From assembly GCA_023411265.1 (NCBI GenBank), contig JAEYOX010000054.1, positions 1 to 5,284 of the forward strand: a stretch of DNA of 5,284 bases, written 5' to 3'. The notes beneath the pieces were generated by a model, which ran no database searches, was not told the origin of the DNA, and worked only from the letters and a program-made list of their open reading frames with translations. This document shows, piece after piece, positions 1 to 3,424 of the stretch (its first letter is position 1; the number at the start of each line of letters is the position of its first letter). Made by a program: the position numbers and the translations under genes. This DNA comes from Bacteroidota bacterium (GTDB lineage Bacteria > Bacteroidota > Bacteroidia > Flavobacteriales > Weeksellaceae).

Positions 1-146
1 TTAGTGGGACTAAATTTGACGAACAGCCACCGCTGGGAGACGGTGATCAATCCAGATACGTAAAATTGAAAACGTTAGATGATGTAAATCGACCAGAAAT
101 TCAAAAATGGATTCAACAAGCAGGTCGATTACCCGGTTGGAAATAA
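1..146 (+). CDS. 3' end of an unidentified protein (partial, 47 codons visible)
   Basis: An open frame enters from the left edge (first complete codon at base 3) and stops at TAA 144-146. The visible C-terminus is hydrophilic. It begins SGTKFDEQPPLGDGDQ, continues with SRYVKLKTLDDVNRPEIQKW and finishes IQQAGRLPGWK. There is no signal peptide, membrane segment or catalytic motif in this piece. The stretch RYVKLKTLDDV followed by RPEIQKWI faintly recalls the C-termini of DUF1801-type small proteins (a basic beta strand followed by a short helix), but this is a weak impression and not an assignment. The codon pattern and the clean stop make it a believable gene end. Nothing after it resembles a good rho-independent terminator. 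No function is proposed. Confidence 0.6.
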   Translation, partial: SGTKFDEQPPLGDGDQSRYVKLKTLDDVNRPEIQKWIQQAGRLPGWK

Positions 147-214
147 GATTTGCTTATATGCTTGTATGCGTTTAATTGTTTAATTGATTAGTAGCGAATT
201 TGCTGAATGCGGGT

Positions 215-240
215 TAATTGGTTAATCGATTAATCAGTTA
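215..240 (+). repeat. 26-bp direct repeat, copy 1 (pairs with 891-916)
   Basis: This 26-base block is identical to 891-916, 676 bases downstream. It contains the perfect 12-base palindrome TTAATCGATTAA. Just upstream, GTTTAATTGATTA (178-190) is the exact reverse complement of TAATCAATTAAAC at 915-927, directly after the second copy. The two ends of the island therefore share both direct and inverted homology. Function is unknown. It could be a dispersed repeat, a protein-binding palindrome or a scar of recombination. Confidence 0.85.
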
Positions 241-317
241 TTTGTTTAGAGCTGAGCGAATTTGCTGATTTGCGAATCTGCCAATTTGCTTTTTTGTAAG
301 TTTTTCTGTAATCTATG

Positions 318-349
318 AAAGAGATGGTAATTAAAGAGATGGTAATTAA
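318..349 (+). repeat. Tandem duplication, 15-bp unit, about 2.1 copies
   Basis: The unit GAGATGGTAATTAAA is repeated in tandem with exact 15-base periodicity from 318 to 349. It lies outside any gene and is most simply explained by replication slippage. Confidence 0.85.
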
Positions 350-364
350 GGAATAAATTTTACT

Positions 365-406
365 TTTTTCTTTACGCCAAAAGCTCCTAGGTCGGTGCCT
401 TCTTAG
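365..406 (+). repeat. 42-bp perfect direct repeat, copy 1
   Basis: All 42 bases are identical to 748-789 (offset 383). Identity stops at both edges: base 364 is T where 747 is G, and base 407 is T where 790 is A. The repeat begins with a T tract and TTTACGCC, contains AGCTCCTAGG with the CCTAGG palindrome, and ends GTGCCTTCTTAG. Together the two copies bracket the inverted-repeat region at 495-752, in the arrangement of a repeat-flanked cassette or a duplicated element end. Confidence 0.9.
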
Positions 407-462
407 TGGCTTGGTTTGTTAGTAGCGATTTTGCAGATTTGCTTTTTAGCTTATCCCCAAAT

Positions 463-480
463 TCTAACCTCTAACCTCTA
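463..480 (+). repeat. Tandem 7-bp repeat TCTAACC
   Basis: TCTAACC occurs twice in tandem, followed by a partial third TCTA. It lies just upstream of the hairpin at 495-520. It is a short slippage-type repeat with no evident function. Confidence 0.7.
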
Positions 481-494
481 TCCCTGAATTTTTT

Positions 495-520
495 GTTCTT
501 TTGTCTTAACACAAAAGAAC
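495..520 (+). repeat. Perfect 10-bp stem hairpin with 6-nt loop
   Basis: GTTCTTTTGT (495-504), a CTTAAC loop (505-510) and ACAAAAGAAC (511-520) form a perfect 10-bp stem. The stem is AT-rich and preceded by a T tract (489-494), so read on the minus strand it would be a hairpin followed by As opposite those Ts. It could act as a weak minus-strand terminator, but there is no minus-strand gene immediately to its right for it to terminate. It more likely marks one end of a repeat element: CCAAAAGGTGCCTCT just after it resembles the CCAAAAG and GTGCCTTCT parts of the 42-bp repeat with the middle deleted. Confidence 0.7.
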
Positions 521-603
521 CAAAAGGTGCCTCTCTGATTTTTTATTTTTTAATGGAATCGGCGAACCACTTCGTTAGGTTTCAAGACTGGACCTTTTTG
601 CTA

Positions 604-752
604 AAAAACTTCAATTTCTTTTTCGTAAAAATCCGAACTCGCGCGAAAAAATGTTTTCGGCTTCGGTTCACATTATAGTATCGCGCTTCAAACACCGGAT
701 TTTTAGCTGTAGAGATCATAGAACTGGTCAGCAACAAGAAATTGAAGTTTTT
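604..752. repeat. Nested inverted-repeat element (17-bp outer and 10-bp inner arms)
   Basis: AAAAACTTCAATTTCTT at 604-620 is the exact reverse complement of 736-752. Inside it, TAAAAATCCG (626-635) is the exact reverse complement of CGGATTTTTA (696-705), and GCGCGA (641-646) is complementary to TCGCGC (681-686). The arms keep the same order, so the region could fold into a long interrupted cruciform or RNA hairpin. The right side has about 25 extra bases between outer and inner arms. The right outer arm runs into the 42-bp repeat copy at 748-789. The organisation is like a non-coding palindromic (MITE- or REP-like) element. No transposase is present, so mobility is speculative. Confidence 0.7.
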
Positions 753-789
753 CTTTACGCCAAAAGCTCCTAGGTCGGTGCCTTCTTAG
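748..789 (+). repeat. 42-bp perfect direct repeat, copy 2
   Basis: This is the second copy of the block at 365-406, with no mismatches. Its first five Ts are shared with the right arm of the inverted repeat ending at 752. It is followed by a purine-rich run (AGGAGGGGGG), unlike the sequence after copy 1, so the homology is sharply bounded. Confidence 0.9.
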
Positions 790-823
790 AGGAGGGGGGT
801 ATCATTAAGAGGCTGGAAAGATG

Positions 824-947
824 GCAAATTTGCAAATTAGCTTATTAGCAAATTTGCTTTTCACCCAATCACCGATCACTGAAGGGGAGGTAATTGGTTA
901 ATCGATTAATCAGTTAATCAATTAAACGGTTAGGGTAGCAAATTTGC
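824..947. repeat. Three GCAAATTTGC palindromes
   Basis: The perfect 10-base palindrome GCAAATTTGC occurs at 824-833, 848-857 and 938-947. Near variants (GCGAATTTGC) occur at 194-203 and 256-265. After the third copy the sequence continues as a short-period run of TTGCTT/CTTATTCGCTTATTCGC to about 982. The palindromes could be binding sites or merely dispersed repeat words. Their clustering in non-coding DNA is the only evidence. Confidence 0.6.
891..916 (+). repeat. 26-bp direct repeat, copy 2 (pairs with 215-240)
   Basis: This block is identical to 215-240 and includes the TTAATCGATTAA palindrome. It is immediately followed by an inverted copy of the sequence that precedes copy 1 (915-927 against 178-190). 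Confidence 0.85.
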
Positions 948-1007
948 TTTTTTGCTTATCAGCTTATTCGCTTATTCGCTTTTTATGCGGTGTAATACGC
1001 GATTCCA

Positions 1008-1038
1008 TTTGGTGGGAAGTGAAATTTTGATATCTTTA
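1008..1038 (+). promoter_or_regulatory. Candidate Bacteroidota-type promoter for the zinc-ribbon gene
   Basis: TTTG at 1008-1011 and TATCTTTA at 1031-1038 are separated by 19 bases. They resemble the Bacteroidota -33 (TTTG) and -7 (TAnnTTTG) elements, with one mismatch in the last base of the -7 box. The box ends 20 bases before the ATG at 1059, which gives a short AT-rich leader without a Shine-Dalgarno sequence, as is normal in this phylum. Confidence 0.45.
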
Positions 1039-1058
1039 TAAAACAAAATATTTATACA

Positions 1059-1384
1059 ATGGGCACTATTCTGGCAGCAACATGCAGGTGTGGGTACACG
1101 GTACCGTCATTAAAATTTGGTGCAGGCATGGCGGATATTTCCACTTCCTGCAGCATACCTGCTATCGATCCGCAATCTATGAATATAATTTCTCATGATA
1201 TCATATCAGAAGCGGTGAAGGTCTTGCGCCTGCTATTTTATACACCGATCCTGCTTTGCATGACGTGAATTGTGGGTGCAGCAGCTACACGCATTTCGAG
1301 CATGAGATACATTCGGAGCGTAATTACTGTCCGAAATGCCATCAGTTCCATCTGGACTTTACTACTGAAATGCTGTATGATTAA
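1059..1384 (+). pseudogene. Small cysteine-rich zinc-ribbon-like protein, frameshifted
   Basis: The ATG at 1059 opens a frame starting MGTILAATCRCGYTVPSLKF that stops at TGA 1266-1268. Its second half (AVKVLRLLFYTPILL) is unlike its first. One frame back, the DNA reads on sensibly from about 1211 as GEGLAPAILYTDPALHDVNC, then a CGC motif, ERNYCPKCHQFHLDFTTEML and TAA at 1382-1384. Restoring one G at the GG of 1214-1215 (GCGGTGAA to GCGGGTGAA) joins the halves into a single 108-residue protein. That protein has cysteines at 9, 11, 31, 72, 74, 91 and 94, including a CPKC knuckle, which suggests a metal-binding ribbon. The molecular role is not known to me. No slippery heptamer is seen at the junction, so a programmed shift is unlikely. 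The choice lies between a real one-base deletion and a sequencing error. It converges on the repressor gene across a 59-base gap. Confidence 0.75.
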
Positions 1385-1401
1385 TAACCGGATGTTTTTT
1401 T

Positions 1402-1435
1402 TGGAAAATAAGGAAAGCATTTTCTGGAAAATAAG
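1402..1435 (+). repeat. 11-bp direct repeat TGGAAAATAAG in the convergent gap
   Basis: TGGAAAATAAG occurs at 1402-1412 and 1425-1435, between the end of the zinc-ribbon pseudogene and the end of the repressor gene. A run of eight Ts (1395-1402) precedes it. No stable GC-rich stem is associated, so a bidirectional terminator is not convincingly visible here. Confidence 0.6.
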
Positions 1436-1443
1436 ACTGCCCG

Positions 1444-2211
1444 TTATTTCATGCTCTTCTGCAGTTTATTAATCTCAGCTTTAATTTCGCGGAACATCTC
1501 CTTGATATTCTGATGGGTAAATTCTTCAGGCTCGTATTCTACGGTGTTGATACTGCAGGCAAATTCCCAGATTTCCCGGATTTCAGATAAGGGGATTTTA
1601 AGCGGCTCATAGAAATGGTTGTCCGATTTCACACAGAGGAAATTTCCTTCATGGAACTGAAACCGTTTGTAGGCAATCCCGTCATTAGAGGTAAGGAAAA
1701 CATAGGTTTTGTCTGTTTTCAACTCTGAAATATCTTCGATGAATTTTCCAACGATATAGGTGCCGTCTTTGTAAGGAGGCATCGAATCTCCACCGGCAGG
1801 AAATGCCCTGTATTTTCCGTTGCGCAGAAAAGGGAGGGATATGGTTTGCAGACTTTCAATATATTCCGGATCATTGTAGCCGTTCAGGTATCCCATAGAA
1901 GCCTTTTCCGGGATAATTTCAATTTTATTATCCCCTCTGGAATCCACTGTTACCGGCAGAAGGATCCTGTTTCCAGCCACAGTCAGCATTTCATCCAGAG
2001 GATATTTTCGAATGTCTACACCCACCAGAAGATCAATGCTGAGGTTAAAATATTTTGATATTCTGATCAGAAGTTCAATAGGAGGTTCGGAGGTGCCGTC
2101 CTCATATTTTACATACCGGCTCCGTGTAATAAGAAGAGCCTCTGCAAGGCTTTGCTGAGAGATGTTCCTTCGGGTTCTTAAAACCCTGATGTTATCTGAT
2201 AAAATTGACAT
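1444..2211 (-). CDS. LexA-like XRE/S24 transcriptional repressor (255 aa)
   Basis: This is a DNA-binding repressor with a self-cleaving S24 peptidase domain, expected to control the divergent polymerase operon. Residues 5-64 form an XRE helix-turn-helix (NIRVLRTRRNISQQSLAEAL, then TRSRYVKYEDG as the probable recognition region, then IELLIRISKYFNLSIDLLVG). A linker follows to about residue 98. The C-terminal half is LexA/UmuD-like: GDSM holds the probable nucleophile Ser143, and Lys182 in IAYKRF is the probable general base, 39 residues on (37 in E. coli LexA). The likely cleavage region is KASMGYLNGYNDPEYI, with Gly107 lying 36 residues before Ser143; the residue before that glycine is Met rather than the usual Ala. 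A charged helical tail (234-254) could aid dimerisation. An in-frame ATG further upstream (2367) would overlap dinB by about 95 bases. The start at 2211 is preferred because the HTH begins directly after it and the promoter box at 2230-2237 lies just upstream. Family assignment is strong; the target operon is inferred from position. Confidence 0.92.
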   Translation of the reverse strand: MSILSDNIRVLRTRRNISQQSLAEALLITRSRYVKYEDGTSEPPIELLIRISKYFNLSIDLLVGVDIRKYPLDEMLTVAGNRILLPVTVDSRGDNKIEIIPEKASMGYLNGYNDPEYIESLQTISLPFLRNGKYRAFPAGGDSMPPYKDGTYIVGKFIEDISELKTDKTYVFLTSNDGIAYKRFQFHEGNFLCVKSDNHFYEPLKIPLSEIREIWEFACSINTVEYEPEEFTHQNIKEMFREIKAEINKLQKSMK

Positions 2212-2254
2212 TGTTACAAATTGGAACAGCAAATTTAGATCAAATGTTACAAAT
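2212..2254. promoter_or_regulatory. Two candidate repressor operators, TGTTACAAAT
   Basis: The 10-mer TGTTACAAAT occurs at 2212-2221 and again at 2245-2254, in the same orientation and 33 bp apart, close to three helical turns. The first lies within the palindrome TTGT-T-ACAA (2211-2219) against the repressor start codon. The second sits where the -33 region of the dinB promoter would be. Together they flank the -7 box of the repressor promoter. This placement suits autoregulation together with repression of dinB-dnaE. The identity of the bound protein is inferred. Confidence 0.6.
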
Positions 2255-2260
2255 ATGCAA
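2230..2260 (-). promoter_or_regulatory. Candidate promoter of the repressor gene
   Basis: On the minus strand, TAAATTTG (2237-2230) is an exact match to the Bacteroidota -7 consensus TAnnTTTG. A TTG (2260-2258) lies 20 bases upstream as a -33 element. The box ends 18 bases before the ATG at 2211, giving a very short leader that would carry the first TGTTACAAAT site. Confidence 0.6.
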
Positions 2261-2268
2261 TAGCTTTG
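2261..2268 (+). promoter_or_regulatory. Candidate -7 box for the dinB-dnaE operon
   Basis: TAGCTTTG is an exact match to TAnnTTTG on the plus strand. No good TTG is found at the expected distance upstream; that position is occupied by sequence around the second TGTTACAAAT site. The box directly abuts the -33 element of the divergent repressor promoter (2258-2260). It ends only four bases before the GTG start at 2273, so a transcript from it would be leaderless or would begin inside the first codons. Confidence 0.5.
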
Positions 2269-2272
2269 TGGT

Positions 2273-3424
2273 GTGGAAAGAGCAATTGTACATATGGATC
2301 TGGATGCCTTTTTTGTGTCCTGCGAAAGAACCCGGCATTCTGCCCTTATCGGCAAGCCGGTCATCATTGGAGGCGGAGAGCGCGGTGTAGTAGCCTCGTG
2401 TTCTTATGAAACCCGATATTTTGGTGTGAGGCCGGCAATGCCCATGAAAATGGCCTTAAGGTTGTGTCCGGAAGCCAGAGTAATTCGGGGGGATATGGAT
2501 CTCTATTCCAAACTGTCCAATGAGGTTACCGAAATTATTCGGGAGAAAGTGCCTGTTATGGAAAAAGCAAGTGTGGATGAATTTTACCTCGATCTTTCAG
2601 GAATGGATCAGTTTTTTGGCTGCTACCAATGGACTTCGGAAATTGCAGAATCAGTTACTAAAAATACCGGATTGCCCATCTCTTTCGCATTATCTACCAA
2701 TAAGACCGTATCCAAGATTGGAACCGGCGAAGCCAAGCCACTGGGTAAACTGGAAATACAACCCAGCCTGGTTCAGCCTTTTCTCAATCCATTATCCATC
2801 CGGAAAATCCCTATGGTGGGGAATGCGACTTTTCAGCTGCTGTCCAGAATCGGGATCCGAAAAATTCAGACCCTCTCTGAAATGCCGGTTGGTGCCCTGC
2901 AGCAGCTTCTCGGCAAAAACGGCGGCGAACTCTGGAAAAAAGCCAATGGAATTGATGAAACACCGGTGGTTCCTTATTCCGAAAGAAAATCTATTTCTAC
3001 AGAACATACCTTTTCCCAGGATACAATGGATGTGGAAAATATGGAAAGCCTGCTCTCCGCGATGGTGGAACAACTGTGTTTTCAGCTCAGAAAAGAAAAA
3101 TGGCTTACCTCTGTGGTTTCGGTTAAAATCCGTTATTCCAATTTTGATACGGAAACCAAACAGGTTCGGATTCCTTATACAGCGGCAGATCATACCATTT
3201 TAAAATATATCAGCAACCTGTTCAAAAAACTATATGTCCGTAGGATGCGCCTGAGACTGGTGGGAATAAAGTTTTCAGGTCTTGTGCACGGCAGTCATCA
3301 GATGAATTTGTTTGAAGATACCGAAGAGCTGATCAATCTTTATCAGGCGATGGATAAAATGAAACTGCGTTTCGGAAAATACGCTGTCGGAAAAGCCTCA
3401 GGATTATTAATCAACCACAAATAA
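2273..3424 (+). CDS. dinB: Y-family DNA polymerase IV (383 aa), translesion synthesis
   Basis: This is an error-prone polymerase that copies past damaged template bases. The first catalytic segment is IVHMDLDAFFVSCER with Asp9, and the probable steric-gate residue is Phe14. The second is KASVDEFYLDL with Asp102-Glu103. All three metal-binding acidic residues are present, so it should be active, unlike ImuB. Fingers/palm span about 1-168. The thumb has a helix-hairpin-helix region (PLSIRKIPMVGNATFQLL, 173-190). The little finger is about 240-350, with PYSERKSISTEHTF at its start. QMNLF (343-347) fits a sliding-clamp binding motif. The start is GTG at 2273: an in-frame TAG lies at 2261, and the next ATG (2294) would cut off the beta strand carrying the first Asp, although it fits the predicted promoter better. 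No Shine-Dalgarno is present. The gene is divergent from the XRE/S24 repressor and overlaps dnaE by one base, so the two are probably co-transcribed and translationally coupled. Confidence 0.95.
   Translation: MERAIVHMDLDAFFVSCERTRHSALIGKPVIIGGGERGVVASCSYETRYFGVRPAMPMKMALRLCPEARVIRGDMDLYSKLSNEVTEIIREKVPVMEKASVDEFYLDLSGMDQFFGCYQWTSEIAESVTKNTGLPISFALSTNKTVSKIGTGEAKPLGKLEIQPSLVQPFLNPLSIRKIPMVGNATFQLLSRIGIRKIQTLSEMPVGALQQLLGKNGGELWKKANGIDETPVVPYSERKSISTEHTFSQDTMDVENMESLLSAMVEQLCFQLRKEKWLTSVVSVKIRYSNFDTETKQVRIPYTAADHTILKYISNLFKKLYVRRMRLRLVGIKFSGLVHGSHQMNLFEDTEELINLYQAMDKMKLRFGKYAVGKASGLLINHK

Larger units (their letters stand above)
147..1058. other. Gene-free, repeat-rich intergenic island
   Basis: About 900 bases carry no convincing coding sequence on either strand. 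The one longer frame (493-678) has low-complexity F/K/N-rich content and lies across inverted repeats. The region is instead built from repeated words: variants of TTAATTGGTTAATCGATTAA, AGCGAATTTGCTGA and GCAAATTTGC, a 42-bp direct repeat, inverted repeats and T-rich tracts. TTAGTAGCGA occurs at 188-197 and again at 419-428; AGCGAATTTGCTGA occurs at 193-206 and 255-268. This mosaic looks like a pile-up of dispersed intergenic repeats typical of flavobacterial genomes. That comparison comes from general familiarity and not from a search. Confidence 0.75.

Noticed and set aside
493..678. Open frame of 61 codons on the plus strand
   Set aside because: It lies across the hairpin and the inverted repeats, has low-complexity Phe/Lys/Asn-rich content and no protein-like motif. 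It is best explained as repeat sequence.
147..1058. CRISPR array
   Set aside because: The repeats differ in type and size, are irregularly spaced and do not alternate with uniform spacers. No cas gene is in the window.
1190..1215. Programmed -1 frameshift in the zinc-ribbon gene
   Set aside because: No slippery X-XXY-YYZ heptamer or downstream stem is seen. A missing G in GCGGT explains the frame change more simply.
1385..1443. Bidirectional terminator between the convergent genes
   Set aside because: There is a run of eight Ts and a weak GAAA-GCAT-TTTC stem, but no stable stem directly before the T run on either strand.
1272..1472. Open frame of 66 codons after the zinc-ribbon start
   Set aside because: It is a different frame from the one that encodes the CGC and CPKC motifs, and it runs into the end of the repressor gene.
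2212..2367. N-terminal extension of the repressor to an ATG at 2367
   Set aside because: It would overlap dinB and add 52 residues without domain character. The HTH begins right after the ATG at 2211, and a promoter box sits at 2230-2237, inside the extension.
2520..3203. Long plus-strand frame inside dinB (227 codons)
   Set aside because: It is a shadow of dinB, whose own frame carries all conserved polymerase motifs over the same bases.
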